In this document: positions 1 through 9,363 of the stretch, in pieces | How positions within the stretch are numbered: position 1 is the first letter of the stretch | Layout of the letters: every line of letters starts with the position of its first letter | Origin: Candidatus Omnitrophota bacterium | GTDB taxonomy: Bacteria; Omnitrophota; Gorgyraeia; 2-02-FULL-51-18 | Assembly: GCA_016180585.1 (NCBI GenBank) | Contig: JACPAX010000012.1 | Coordinates: forward strand, 1 to 38,734 | Direction: 5' to 3' | DNA length: 38,734 nucleotides | Translations under genes and position numbers: made by a program | Notes under the pieces: generated by a model | What the model was told of the DNA's origin: nothing | Database searches by the model: none | The model's input: the letters and a program-made list of their open reading frames with translations, nothing else

Positions 1-643
1 CCAGGACGAGTTCTTTCTCCAACCCGTGCTTGATCCGCGTGACGGCCATCGTGATTTTCCGCGTGACGAAATTCTCCCCGCGCCGGGGCGACTCGTGGTT
101 GAACAAAATCCCGTTGCAGGCGAAAAGCCCGTAGGCCTCGCGATAGTTGACGGTCGTCCAATAGGCGAAGAGCTTCGAAACGGCGTAGGGGCTGACGGGA
201 GAAAAGGGCGTTTTCTCGTTTTGAGGCGCGGGGGCGCGGCCGTAGAGCTCGCTGGACGAGGCCTGGTAAAATTTTGCCCGGACGCCGGATTCGCGGATCG
301 CTTCCAAAATCCGCAAAGGCCCCAGACCGGTGACTTCGGCGGTGTACTCCGGCACCTCGAAACTCACCTTCACGTGGCTCTGCGCGGCAAGATTGTAAAT
401 CTCATCGGGCCTCGTCGTGCGAAGGATGTGGTTGATGGAGCTGGCGTCATTCAAATCCCCGTAAACCAGGCGCAGGCGCTTGACCCCGGCCCCTCCTTTC
501 GCAAAAAGAGGGTCGATCCGCCCCCGGTTCATGGAGCTTGAGCGCCGCACGACCCCGCACACCTCATACCCTTTATCGAGAAGGAATTCCGCCAAATACG
601 AGCCGTCCTGGCCCGTGATGCCGGTCACCAAGGCTTTTTTCAT
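1..643 (-). CDS. gmd: GDP-mannose 4,6-dehydratase, 3' end truncated by window edge
   Basis: Reverse complement from 643 reads [47 protein letters not shown]...[38 protein letters not shown]...[10 protein letters not shown]...[48 protein letters not shown]; Rossmann motif and SSELYG/YAVSK typical of GMD. Missing from ORF track because it has no stop in the window. Confidence 0.93.
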   Translation of the reverse strand, partial: MKKALVTGITGQDGSYLAEFLLDKGYEVCGVVRRSSSMNRGRIDPLFAKGGAGVKRLRLVYGDLNDASSINHILRTTRPDEIYNLAAQSHVKVSFEVPEYTAEVTGLGPLRILEAIRESGVRAKFYQASSSELYGRAPAPQNEKTPFSPVSPYAVSKLFAYWTTVNYREAYGLFACNGILFNHESPRRGENFVTRKITMAVTRIKHGLEKELVL

Positions 644-2400
644 GTTTTCCCCGCGTAATACTTTTTGTAGCTTCCGTAGTGCTTGTATTTGTAGCCTTCG
701 CCCTCGTAATTCATGCGGTTGATCACCACGCCGATGAGGGGGTGCCCCACCGCTTCGAACTTCTCCTTCACGCTCCGGGCGATCTGCCGATCCACCATCC
801 CGGACCCGCAGACGAGAATGCTGCTATGGGCCTGCTTGGCTACGATAAGGCCGTCGGGGATATAGAGCACGGGCGGCGCGTCGATGAGAATGCGCTCGAA
901 TCGCTCCGAGGCCTGCGCCAGAAAATCCGCGAAACGGTCCGAGGCCAGAAGCTCCGAAGGGTTGGGGCTGATCGTCCCGCCGGTGACAAGCTTCAGAGGC
1001 GTGTTGTCGAGCGAGACAATGACCTCCTCTATCGTCGCGTTCCCCACGAGAAAATCGGTGAGACCCTTCTGATTTTTCACGGCGAGGTGCGTGTGCAGGA
1101 AAGGGCGCCGCAGGTCCGCGTCGATGAGAAGAATTTTTTGTCCGAGGCTCGTGAGCGACGCGGCGAGAAGCGCGCCGACAGTGGATTTTCCCTCGTCCGG
1201 AATACAGCTTGTGAACATGATCCGCCTTGACTTCTCATAGGGCATCGAGAAAAGAATATGCGTGCGCACGCTCGCCACGGCGTCCGAAAGGCGCGAATCG
1301 GCGGTGAGCGCGTCGACCACCGACATCAGTTTCTCCGACGACCTTGCCCTCAGTTTTTTGTTTTTATAAAGCTCCTTGACGACCGGCACGTGCCCGAGAA
1401 AGGGAAGGCCGAGATACTTGCGGAGATGCTCCTCCGTCACGATCTTCTGGCTCGTGTAGTCCATCGCAATCACAAGGAAAGAGCTGCCGAGAAAGCTCAT
1501 CACCGTCGCGAAGAAAACCCCGAGGACGCGGTTCGGCTTCGAGGGCTTGAGCGGCACCGGGGCCTCCTCGAGCACTCGGACATTCGTGATATTCACGTCG
1601 CCGGCGAGGCTCGCGCGGAGATTGCTGACGATCTTTCTCGTCCTCTCCCTGATGCCGTTCTCGACGGACGTCAGACGCTCGCTGACTTCGCGCACGCTCG
1701 GGTGCTGCGGAAGATAGCGCTGGGAAAGCTCCCGCAGCCGCGATTCGAGCTCGAGTTTCTCGTTTTTCAGCTTTTCCAGATCCGGATCGTTGGAGACGCC
1801 GGAAAACGACCCGACGAATTCCTCCTTGTTGAAACCCGTCGCCGCGCCGCCGGCCGCGCCCGCGGCCTCATTCTCGTCGGGGATGAGCTGGAGGATCTGC
1901 CTGGACATGAACGAGCTTTGTTTGGCGCTCTCGCGCACAAAAACGTCCGCAAAGGCGTTGGCGATCTTGGCGGCCATCACGGGGTCCCCATAGGTCACCG
2001 AGAGTTGGACGATGCGCGTGTTCCGCAGGCGCTTGGCCTGAAGAAGATAGAGTTTCTCCGGAGCGCCGATCTCGGCCTCGACCCTCGTGCGCATCGGCTG
2101 TCCCGTGAGGATCGAGATCTGCGTGCCGTAGTAGTCTTCCTCGCCCCTGACCTGGGGAACGATCATGTCCTGATAGGATTTTTGCTGATCGGCGGTCTTC
2201 TCGATCAGGATCTTGGCGCTTGTCAGGTACTGGTTTGGGACAAAATGGTAGTAGACCGTCGCCAGAACCATCCCGGCCGCCGTGATCCCGATGACAAGAC
2301 GCAAATGCGAAAGGATGATCCCCCAAAAGTCCTGCAGGTTGCCGCCTTCCGCGTCGTCTATCGAAAAATCCGTTTTGGGCGCCTCGTCTCTGCTGAGCAT
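640..2400 (-). CDS. Exopolysaccharide Wzz/tyrosine autokinase (Wzc/CpsD-like)
   Basis: 586 aa; N-terminal Wzz-type region with TM segments, C-terminal Walker A ([10 protein letters not shown]), Walker A' ([11 protein letters not shown]), Tyr-rich tail [17 protein letters not shown]. Confidence 0.9.
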   Translation of the reverse strand: MLSRDEAPKTDFSIDDAEGGNLQDFWGIILSHLRLVIGITAAGMVLATVYYHFVPNQYLTSAKILIEKTADQQKSYQDMIVPQVRGEEDYYGTQISILTGQPMRTRVEAEIGAPEKLYLLQAKRLRNTRIVQLSVTYGDPVMAAKIANAFADVFVRESAKQSSFMSRQILQLIPDENEAAGAAGGAATGFNKEEFVGSFSGVSNDPDLEKLKNEKLELESRLRELSQRYLPQHPSVREVSERLTSVENGIRERTRKIVSNLRASLAGDVNITNVRVLEEAPVPLKPSKPNRVLGVFFATVMSFLGSSFLVIAMDYTSQKIVTEEHLRKYLGLPFLGHVPVVKELYKNKKLRARSSEKLMSVVDALTADSRLSDAVASVRTHILFSMPYEKSRRIMFTSCIPDEGKSTVGALLAASLTSLGQKILLIDADLRRPFLHTHLAVKNQKGLTDFLVGNATIEEVIVSLDNTPLKLVTGGTISPNPSELLASDRFADFLAQASERFERILIDAPPVLYIPDGLIVAKQAHSSILVCGSGMVDRQIARSVKEKFEAVGHPLIGVVINRMNYEGEGYKYKHYGSYKKYYAGKT

Positions 2401-2403
2401 GAT

Positions 2404-3267
2404 TTAAAAAAACGATTCCGCGACGACGACCAGGTCATTGGTCTGAAGCGACACGTCGTCCGCGCCGCCGTCCATGATACGCCGCGCGTCCAGCATCATC
2501 GCCTGTTTCTTGCCGCCCTTGGCTTTCCGGACAAGCTTCACGCGGTTCGGCGCGGCCAGCGGGGTAAATCCGCCCGCCTCCGAGATGAGCTTGATGAGCG
2601 TCATCCCCTTCCTGAAACGGTAGTTGCCGGGCTTGGCGATCTGCCCAAGAATGGAGACGGTGTCCTCGAGGATCTCTTTTTTTTCCTCGGGCGGGATGCG
2701 ATTGACGTAGATCACGTCGCCCGGCATGAGCTTGAGGTCTTCGCCTTTTCCCTTCATATAACCGTCCAGATCGGCCCGGAGATAACTTTTCTCTCCGGTC
2801 TTGGTGGTCCTCACGATCTTCACGTCGCTTGTCGCCGCGTCGGACGCAAACCCTCCGACCTGCGAGATGAGACGCACGAGCGTCAGGTTCGGGGTCAAAA
2901 TGTAGTTGCCGGGCCTTGAGACCTGCCCCAGAATGGCCACCGATTTGTTCGGACTCTCCTCAAAAATGATCTGGATTTGGGGGTTGACGAGATATTCCTT
3001 TCCCAAATTTTCGGTGAGAAAATCCTTGAGTTCCCCGAGCCGCAGGCCCTCGGCGTAGACCTCCCCCAAAAACGGATAGTGGATCTTGCCTTCGGGGCTC
3101 ACGGTGAACGAACCGGAAAGATCCTTTTCCTGATAGACCTGGATATTCAGCTTGTCCCCCGCCTGTATCGAGTCGGCGTCGAATTCGGATTCCTGCTGCG
3201 CCGCGGAAAGCGCCGCCGACGACAGAACGAAGACCAGGATCCCCATGGACATCACTGTGTTTTTCAT
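2404..3267 (-). CDS. Polysaccharide export protein, Wza-like with SLBB domains
   Basis: 287 aa; signal peptide, DKLNIQVYQEKDLSGSFTVSPEGKIHYPFLGEV (poly_export) followed by two SLBB-like segments (VAILGQVSRPGNYILTPNLTLVRLISQVGGF and VSILGQIAKPGNYRFRKGMTLIKLISEAGGF). Confidence 0.9.
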   Translation of the reverse strand: MKNTVMSMGILVFVLSSAALSAAQQESEFDADSIQAGDKLNIQVYQEKDLSGSFTVSPEGKIHYPFLGEVYAEGLRLGELKDFLTENLGKEYLVNPQIQIIFEESPNKSVAILGQVSRPGNYILTPNLTLVRLISQVGGFASDAATSDVKIVRTTKTGEKSYLRADLDGYMKGKGEDLKLMPGDVIYVNRIPPEEKKEILEDTVSILGQIAKPGNYRFRKGMTLIKLISEAGGFTPLAAPNRVKLVRKAKGGKKQAMMLDARRIMDGGADDVSLQTNDLVVVAESFF

Positions 3268-4607
3268 CAGAATATAAACTCCGCCGCGCCCACCACTTTA
3301 TGAGTGTCGTATTCGGAATCCTTGAAGCTCGAGTTTTTCTTCGTCGATTTGTATGCGAGCGAAAGATTTTTGTCCCGGGCGGGCGACCACCGGAGGTCCG
3401 CGTCCCATTCAAACTGCTCGTCCTCGTCCTCGCGCGTGAAAGTCAGCGTGGGGTTCTCGATGTCCTTTTGCGTGATCAACCCCTTCTGATGGGTGAGCGT
3501 GTAGCCGGCGCCGGCATTCAGGCTGAGATTTCGTGAAAAAGCGTAGCTCACGTTGAGCCCGTAAAACGTCGTGTCGATTTTCGAGGACTGCGTGCCGGTC
3601 GTGACGTAATCGGTGTTGAAATCCCTGACGAAAGAAAAAGTCGAGGTGACCTTTGGCGTGAGCTTCCGCGAGAGCGAGGCCCTGTAAATCCATCCGTCGA
3701 CGGTAGGCTGGTTATACTCCAGAAAATCCCGCTCTTTCCAACCGGCGCTCGTGTCGAGCGTCGTCTTCGGCGCAAGCTGCGCTTTCGCCCCCGCCAGCGG
3801 CAGAGCGGTCCTTGTCGAAAACTCGCCGTCTTTGGTAAAGACGCCTTCGAAACGATAGCTCGCGTAGACGCTCGTCTTCGGCGTCAGCGCATAAACGATC
3901 TTCGGCGTCAGCGCATGCCTTTGATCTCCAAAGCCCGTGGCCTGCGCCGATTTCTTTTTGGAGAAACGCATGAGCCCGTATTCATAAAACGCGGCCAGCT
4001 TCGTCTTGGGGGTCATTTCATATTCGACCTCCATCTTGGCCTCGTCGCTTTCGGTCGTCACGCGGTCGGAACTCGCCGAAGCCAGCTCCGTCCTCTCGCC
4101 GGTGGCGACGGAGACCTCGGGTTTGTACTGGTTGGCAAAAACCAGCCTCCATTTATTTTTCTTGTACTCATACTTCAGCGTATGCAAGTGCGTCAGATTG
4201 CTTTGCTTCGAGTTTTCCACGTAATCGAAATACGAAAGATGGTAGAACGTCTCAAGGTAATGAAAGTCGCCGCGGCGGCTGAAGCCCATATACGGCCTAT
4301 AATTATGGATCAGGTCGTCCTTGGGGTCCGTTCTCGCGTTGAAGACATTCGCGTCATACGCCGTGGAAAAACGCAACCCCTTGTGAAACCTCCACCTCTC
4401 TTTGCCCTCTTCCAGCGCTGCGGGGGCCGGGCCGTAAGTCTCTTCACGGTGAAACTCCTCCGCCCCCACGCGCTGGACATAGCCGGTCGTGAACACCTGC
4501 TCCGCCCCCGTCGCGGCGTCAATGGTCTGCGACGAAGCGCGCGCCTGGCCGGTGATCACTCCTTCTAAAATAAGAGTAAAAACCACTATATGATAAAATT
4601 TATGCAT
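3267..4607 (-). CDS. Outer-membrane beta-barrel protein of exopolysaccharide locus (BBP2-like)
   Basis: 446 aa; signal peptide, alternating beta-strand pattern, terminal aromatic EFIF; adjacent to SLBB exporter. Confidence 0.7.
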   Translation of the reverse strand: MHKFYHIVVFTLILEGVITGQARASSQTIDAATGAEQVFTTGYVQRVGAEEFHREETYGPAPAALEEGKERWRFHKGLRFSTAYDANVFNARTDPKDDLIHNYRPYMGFSRRGDFHYLETFYHLSYFDYVENSKQSNLTHLHTLKYEYKKNKWRLVFANQYKPEVSVATGERTELASASSDRVTTESDEAKMEVEYEMTPKTKLAAFYEYGLMRFSKKKSAQATGFGDQRHALTPKIVYALTPKTSVYASYRFEGVFTKDGEFSTRTALPLAGAKAQLAPKTTLDTSAGWKERDFLEYNQPTVDGWIYRASLSRKLTPKVTSTFSFVRDFNTDYVTTGTQSSKIDTTFYGLNVSYAFSRNLSLNAGAGYTLTHQKGLITQKDIENPTLTFTREDEDEQFEWDADLRWSPARDKNLSLAYKSTKKNSSFKDSEYDTHKVVGAAEFIF

Positions 4608-4667
4608 TTACAACGTATTTTAGCATAAATCTTAACTCTTTTAATAGTTTTTATGCTCTAATCCGCT

Positions 4668-5408
4668 CTAATCCGGCTTTTTCCTCCCCTGTTTTATCTT
4701 GTCGAGAAACAAGGAGGCCTGCCTGTCTTGCCATTCTCTGACAAGACCGGAGAGAAGGCTCTGATTGGCTTCCGTATTGAGCGCGGGTTGGAGAAACCAC
4801 ACCGAATCGGACCGGATCCCGCCGGGCAGCTTCGTCGCGGCCTCAAGCCATTGAAACGCCCTGTCTTTCATCCTCTGTTTCTCTTCCTCCCAGGTCGCAT
4901 ACTCCGCCGCATGCCAATAGGACAAAATGAGATAGAGATAGAGATCGACGCTCGCCGGCGAGAGCTCCACCGCGTGCTCCATGTCCCCGAGGCCTTCCGC
5001 CGGATAACCCGCGAAGATTTTCGCCCGGCCCAGATAAAGCCAGTAGTCCGGCCATGTCGGCGCAAGCGCGATCGCCTTGAGATGCGCGTCCATGGATTTT
5101 CCGATCGCGTCCGTAAACTCCGCCCCTTCTTTTTTCTGCGCGACGTCATAATAGACATTGCCGAGCGAGGCCCAGCCTCTGGGGTTGGAAGGGTCGCCCT
5201 GCAGAAGACCCTCGAGAATGGCCGCATGAGACGACGTCACGGCCCGCGGCGCCGTCTTGCCGACGGCCAGGGCCTGATAATACCGGTGAAAATCCTCAAA
5301 GACCTCATCCGAGACAAAATGCGCGTACGCATAGCGCGACAGAAGAAAAACCAGGATCAAAACCGCCCAAGGGACCATCCGCGCCGCGCCCTTCGGGACA
5401 TTGCCCAC
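4668..5408 (-). CDS. Membrane-anchored tetratricopeptide-repeat protein
   Basis: 246 aa; N-terminal TM (GTG start), TPR-like segments (NPRGWASLGNVYYDVAQ, WPDYWLYLGRAKIFAGYPAEGLGDMEHAVELSP). Confidence 0.65.
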   Translation of the reverse strand: MGNVPKGAARMVPWAVLILVFLLSRYAYAHFVSDEVFEDFHRYYQALAVGKTAPRAVTSSHAAILEGLLQGDPSNPRGWASLGNVYYDVAQKKEGAEFTDAIGKSMDAHLKAIALAPTWPDYWLYLGRAKIFAGYPAEGLGDMEHAVELSPASVDLYLYLILSYWHAAEYATWEEEKQRMKDRAFQWLEAATKLPGGIRSDSVWFLQPALNTEANQSLLSGLVREWQDRQASLFLDKIKQGRKKPD

Positions 5409-5452
5409 CGGTTCCGGAGACTCCGCCCTCTCCTTTTCGTTTTCATAGAGGC

Positions 5453-6697
5453 TTATTCAAGGAGCGACATCGCAAACACGCCGATCACCGCAAAAAACAA
5501 AGCCAGGCCCATCGTCCGGCACCAGCGCGAAGGGCTTCGCCGGGACCGGAGAAACGCCGACGGGATCAAAATCAAAAAAGGCGCCGCACAAAGAACCGTC
5601 CCGACAACGCCCGTATCCATCAAAAGCTCCAGAACCTCGCAGGCCAAATGCTCGCGGTAAAAAGAACCGCCGCCGAGGCCCTGATAGGCCCTCGCGACCC
5701 AGGGGTAGGAGCCCAACCCCGCTCCGAAAAGCGGATAATCCCGAAAAATCTCCCACCCGTCCTTCACCAGGCTCCATCGGTCGTTGAAGGCGGCCGGCAC
5801 GGCCCCGTAGGACTGGCGTATCTGGGGGAAAAACATCTGGATAAAAACAAAGACAAGGGCCCCCAGGATCGCCAGGACGAAAAACGCGCGCCCCCGATTG
5901 CGCCCGCCGACGGCGGCCAAAAAGAAAAGCGGGATCACGACCGCCTGCGCGAGAAACGCCGCGCGGGCCTCGGCATAAAACGAAGAGGCCGCGCCGAGCG
6001 TGATCACGACGAGCAGGAAAATATTCTCGAGGAGGAACGCGTCCGAGCGGTGCCTGGCGCCCGCGCTCTCGTAACCATAGGCCGAGGCCCCCAGAAAAAG
6101 AAACCCGGCGACAAGAAGATAAGCGCCGTAGTGGTTTTCGTTCAGAAACGTCGAAAAAAACGGCATGTTGGCCGGGTCAAAATGTCCCAGGATCAGCGGC
6201 AGAGACTGCATCCTCTGGGCATAACCCACCGCGATGAGAAGGATGACCTGCGCGGCGACAAGAAACGTCAGGAAACGGACGCGCCTCTTCGAATGGAAAC
6301 TGTCGAGGCACAGGAAAAAAAAGAGCGTATAAAAAACAAGCTGCGCCGCCTGCTCGCGCGTCTGGTGGACGACGGCCGTCCCGAATCCGTTTCCCGCGGC
6401 AAAGACGGCATGGCCGGCGACCGACTGAAAAAAAACGTAGGCCAGAAAGACGAGGAAAATCCCAAGCGGCAGAAGCGTCGCGCGCGGCTCCGTCTCGAAT
6501 CGCCCCCGCCCGAAAAGCAGAGGCGCCAGCGCCAGCACACCGGCCGCCGCGATGAGCCCCCGCATCACAAAAAGCGAGAGCGGGCGTTCGCCGCCCAGAA
6601 AAAACGGGACAAGAAAGACCGTCGCCAGAATGAGCGCGAAGCGGATCCGGTCAAGAATGCGTAAGAAAATTTCCTGCATGGGGTTAGGGTAGAGCAA
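5453..6697 (-). CDS. O-antigen ligase / Wzy-like polymerase family protein
   Basis: 414 aa, polytopic; loop motif WSLVKDGWEIFRDYPLFGAGLGSYPWVARAYQ typical of Wzy_C family, FLNENHYGAYLL upstream. Confidence 0.85.
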   Translation of the reverse strand: MLYPNPMQEIFLRILDRIRFALILATVFLVPFFLGGERPLSLFVMRGLIAAAGVLALAPLLFGRGRFETEPRATLLPLGIFLVFLAYVFFQSVAGHAVFAAGNGFGTAVVHQTREQAAQLVFYTLFFFLCLDSFHSKRRVRFLTFLVAAQVILLIAVGYAQRMQSLPLILGHFDPANMPFFSTFLNENHYGAYLLVAGFLFLGASAYGYESAGARHRSDAFLLENIFLLVVITLGAASSFYAEARAAFLAQAVVIPLFFLAAVGGRNRGRAFFVLAILGALVFVFIQMFFPQIRQSYGAVPAAFNDRWSLVKDGWEIFRDYPLFGAGLGSYPWVARAYQGLGGGSFYREHLACEVLELLMDTGVVGTVLCAAPFLILIPSAFLRSRRSPSRWCRTMGLALFFAVIGVFAMSLLE

Positions 6698-7310
6698 ACG
6701 TCGACGGAACGTCCGTCAGATTCAGGCCTTTCTGGTCGCGCCCAAGCTTCACGTAACCGCAGGGGTTCACCGTCACCGTGTCCGCCTCGGGTTTCTCGGG
6801 TTTTTTTAGGAACACCTGCTTGCGGTCGGACGTCCGGAGATCAAGCGGCGAAGCGTTTTTCCTTTTCGTATTCCCGCGGACCATCACGGAGGTCATCCTC
6901 ATCTCCCTCTCGCCCACTTTGACAATCGGCGTGACTTGGACCGCGCCCTCCCCCACGGCCACCGTCGTCTGTCTGAAATCGCCCTCGGGAAGGGGCAGGC
7001 CGCTTGTCAAATAAAGCACGCTCAAGAGATTGACCTGAGGCCCCTTGATCCGTTTGCGGTACTCGTCCGGGAGAGGTTTCGGTCTGGCCCTGAATTCCGC
7101 CTTTCTGGCGACACAGACCAGGCATTCCTCGCCGGGGAGCTCGAGATTGTTGGTGACGATGCCCGATCTTTCTTTGGGAATGTGAAAATAGGTGACTTCC
7201 TCCCGCGCCTTCGTCACTTGGACGTCGGAAATCACATACACTTCGGCGGCTTGGGCGGGCGACGCCAACACGCCTAGCAGGAAAAATAAAAAAACGATAA
7301 GACTGCGCAT
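6684..7310 (-). CDS. Exported protein of unknown function in EPS operon
   Basis: 208 aa; signal peptide MRSLIVFLFFLLGVLASPAQAAE; stop overlaps downstream polymerase ORF; no family recognised. Confidence 0.6.
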   Translation of the reverse strand: MRSLIVFLFFLLGVLASPAQAAEVYVISDVQVTKAREEVTYFHIPKERSGIVTNNLELPGEECLVCVARKAEFRARPKPLPDEYRKRIKGPQVNLLSVLYLTSGLPLPEGDFRQTTVAVGEGAVQVTPIVKVGEREMRMTSVMVRGNTKRKNASPLDLRTSDRKQVFLKKPEKPEADTVTVNPCGYVKLGRDQKGLNLTDVPSTFALP

Positions 7311-7380
7311 TGTTAAAGAATTTACCCCAAAAGTTTAAAAGCGTCAATAAATAATAAGGGTTGCTTAATCTTGTAAGGCG

Positions 7381-8055
7381 TCAACGAGACGTCTTCACCC
7401 CCACACGGGGACAGTAAGAGCGAATTTTGCACCGGCCGCACCAGGGCGACACGGGCAGGCAAAGGTTCTGTCCGTAGGAGACGAGAAGGTCGTTGAAATC
7501 GATCCAGTATTTCTCGGGCAATTTCCTGCGCAGCGCGAATTCGGTTTCTTCGGGGGTCTTGGTCCGGACAAGCCCCCAGCGGTTGGAGATCCGATGAACA
7601 TGGGTATCCACGCAAATCCCGAGCTTGCCGTAACCTACCGTGACCACTAAATTTGCCGTTTTTCTCCCGACGCCGGGAAAGGCGAGGAGGACCTCGATCT
7701 CGGAGGGAACTTGCCCGTCAAAACGCTCGCAAAGGATGCGGCAGATTTCGAGGATATTTTTGGCTTTGGTGCGGTAAAAACCGACGGGGTAGATGGTTTT
7801 CTCGACCAAAGAGAGCGGCAGCTGCCGCATCTTCTCCGCGGTGTCGGCAAGCCGAAACAACCGGAGGCCGGCCTCGCCCGTCGTCGCATCTTTGGTGCGC
7901 AGGCTCAAGACCGTCGAGATCAAAATCTTGAACGGCGCGTTCTCCCCTTCCGCAAACGTGCCGACAACCGGCGGCTTCCAGCCCCTGGCCTCCGCTCTCA
8001 GAATCTTCAAAACGACCGGAAGGTTTTTCAAAATCCCGTTCGGTTTTCTCATCAT
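7381..8055 (-). CDS. nth: Endonuclease III
   Basis: 224 aa; HhH-GPD motif LLAFPGVGRKTANLVV, VDTHVHRISNRWGLV, C-terminal 4Fe-4S ligands CLPVSPWCGRCKIRSYC. Confidence 0.95.
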   Translation of the reverse strand: MMRKPNGILKNLPVVLKILRAEARGWKPPVVGTFAEGENAPFKILISTVLSLRTKDATTGEAGLRLFRLADTAEKMRQLPLSLVEKTIYPVGFYRTKAKNILEICRILCERFDGQVPSEIEVLLAFPGVGRKTANLVVTVGYGKLGICVDTHVHRISNRWGLVRTKTPEETEFALRRKLPEKYWIDFNDLLVSYGQNLCLPVSPWCGRCKIRSYCPRVGVKTSR

Positions 8056-8155
8056 TCTTATTATACAACCTCATGGCACGGCCGGAAAGCTCTGACACGA
8101 GGCCCACTAACACTCCACCCGTCCCCGTTCTCTGCCCCCCCACCCTCGTCCCTCC

Positions 8156-8358
8156 GTCCCCCAACCCCCCTCCGGCTCCATAGAAGCTTTTTGAGCATGG
8201 AGCTTTTCGTAAAGGCTGGGGAGACCCCTCGCCAAAAAAACACGGACGTGATTTTGGATCACGTCCGAAGCTTTTTTGGCGTCTCCCCTTAAGCCTTTAC
8301 GAAAAGCTCCATAAGCGTGCTCAAAAAGCTTCTAGTCGCCTCCGGGGGCTTGGGGGAC
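8156..8358. repeat. Long imperfect palindrome (about 200 bp)
   Basis: Arms tagaagctttttgagca..tggagcttttcgtaaaggct..ggggagac..cgccaaaaaa..cggacgtgat (from 8181) and its reverse complement ending 8334; outer arms gtcccccaa.ccccc / gggggcttgggggac extend it to 8156-8358. Confidence 0.85.
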
Positions 8359-8382
8359 TGCGGGACGCGACTCTCAGGCTTC

Positions 8383-8413
8383 GGTGCCAGGGGGGTCAGA
8401 CCCCTCTGGCACC
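8383..8413. repeat. REP-like short palindrome ggtgccaggggggtcagacccctctggcacc
   Basis: Near-perfect inverted repeat with GGGGTCAGACCCC-type centre. Confidence 0.75.
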
Positions 8414-8431
8414 TGAAAAGGCTTAAAGTCG

Positions 8432-8525
8432 GCGAACGGGTGACGCCGGAGGGGAGGCCTCCGCGGCGCGGAGTGAAGAATTACACGAGCACCGCGGAGT
8501 CCCGCAGGCGGCAGGACCCGTTCGC
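8432..8525. repeat. Inverted repeat with GGGTGACGCC...GGCGGCAGGACCC core (copy 1)
   Basis: Arms GCGAACGGGT / ACCCGTTCGC; inner conserved segments GACGCC and GGCGGCAGG shared with 30488-30540. Confidence 0.7.
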
Positions 8526-8652
8526 GGGTCGGAGCGAAAATCATGCGTCCGGGCGGAGACAGAGTTGGGCCGTAGACCTTGTGGAGACTGTTAGCTGGAG
8601 ACTGTTAGCTGTGCTTTGCAATCCACCGGGGCAAATGCTATAGTAAATCCGT

Positions 8653-9363
8653 ATGCTGACTCGGATCGGGTCGCTGGTCGACTCCCTCGTTTTTCCCCGG
8701 TGCTGTGAAATTTGCTCCTCGGTGCTGCCCGTCTCGAATGCCGGTCTATGCCCGGCCTGCGAATCCGGCGTCCGATGGATACGCGCGCCTCACTGCGTGA
8801 CCTGCGGCCGCACCGTTCGCGAGGAGAACCTGCGCTGCGGGGAATGCGCCGGAGAATCTTTCTTCTTTGACCGGGCCTATGCCTGTGTTTACTATGAGGA
8901 ACCGGTAAAAACGCTGCTTCATCTCTATAAATTCGGCGGGCGCAAGGTCCTCAAGCATTATTTCCTTGGCCTCCTGCGCCGTTTTATCGGGGAGCGCTTC
9001 CGACACATGGCCTTCGACGCGGTCGCGGCGGTTCCGCTGGACAAAAACAAAGAAAGACAGCGCGGGTTCAACCAGTCCGCGCTCCTCTCCTCGCGCATCG
9101 CCCGCGATCTGGACCTCCCCGAAACCACTGCCCGGCTCCGCCGGCGCGGGACGCTGGCGCAGTCTCTTCTGAATAAGACGGAGAGAAAAGACAACGTCAG
9201 GGGGTGCTTTGAGATCGCGGACCCCGCCTTTTTCCGGTCAAAAAAGATCCTCCTTATCGACGACATCCTGACCACGGGCCAGACGGCGTCCGAATGCGCC
9301 CGCGCCCTCAAAGACGCGGGGGCCGCGTGGGTCACGGCGCTTGCCTGCGCCCGGGGGGTCTGA
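8653..9363 (+). CDS. comF: ComF family phosphoribosyltransferase-like protein
   Basis: 236 aa; N-terminal Cys pairs (CCEIC, CPAC, CVTC, CGEC), PRPP-binding motif ILLIDDILTTGQTA. Confidence 0.92.
   Translation: MLTRIGSLVDSLVFPRCCEICSSVLPVSNAGLCPACESGVRWIRAPHCVTCGRTVREENLRCGECAGESFFFDRAYACVYYEEPVKTLLHLYKFGGRKVLKHYFLGLLRRFIGERFRHMAFDAVAAVPLDKNKERQRGFNQSALLSSRIARDLDLPETTARLRRRGTLAQSLLNKTERKDNVRGCFEIADPAFFRSKKILLIDDILTTGQTASECARALKDAGAAWVTALACARGV

Noticed and set aside
1258-2919. 553-aa plus-strand ORF opposite BY-kinase and SLBB genes
   Set aside because: Spans two conserved minus-strand genes in antisense; no domain signal.
4655-4674. Tandem gctctaatcc x2
   Set aside because: Two 10-bp units overlapping the end of a gene; likely trivial slippage.
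8583-8610. Two tandem copies of ggagactgttagct
   Set aside because: Only two 14-bp units; too little to interpret.
8317-8643. 108-aa ORF between nth and comF
   Set aside because: Runs through the palindromic repeats; translation is repeat-derived, no protein motif.
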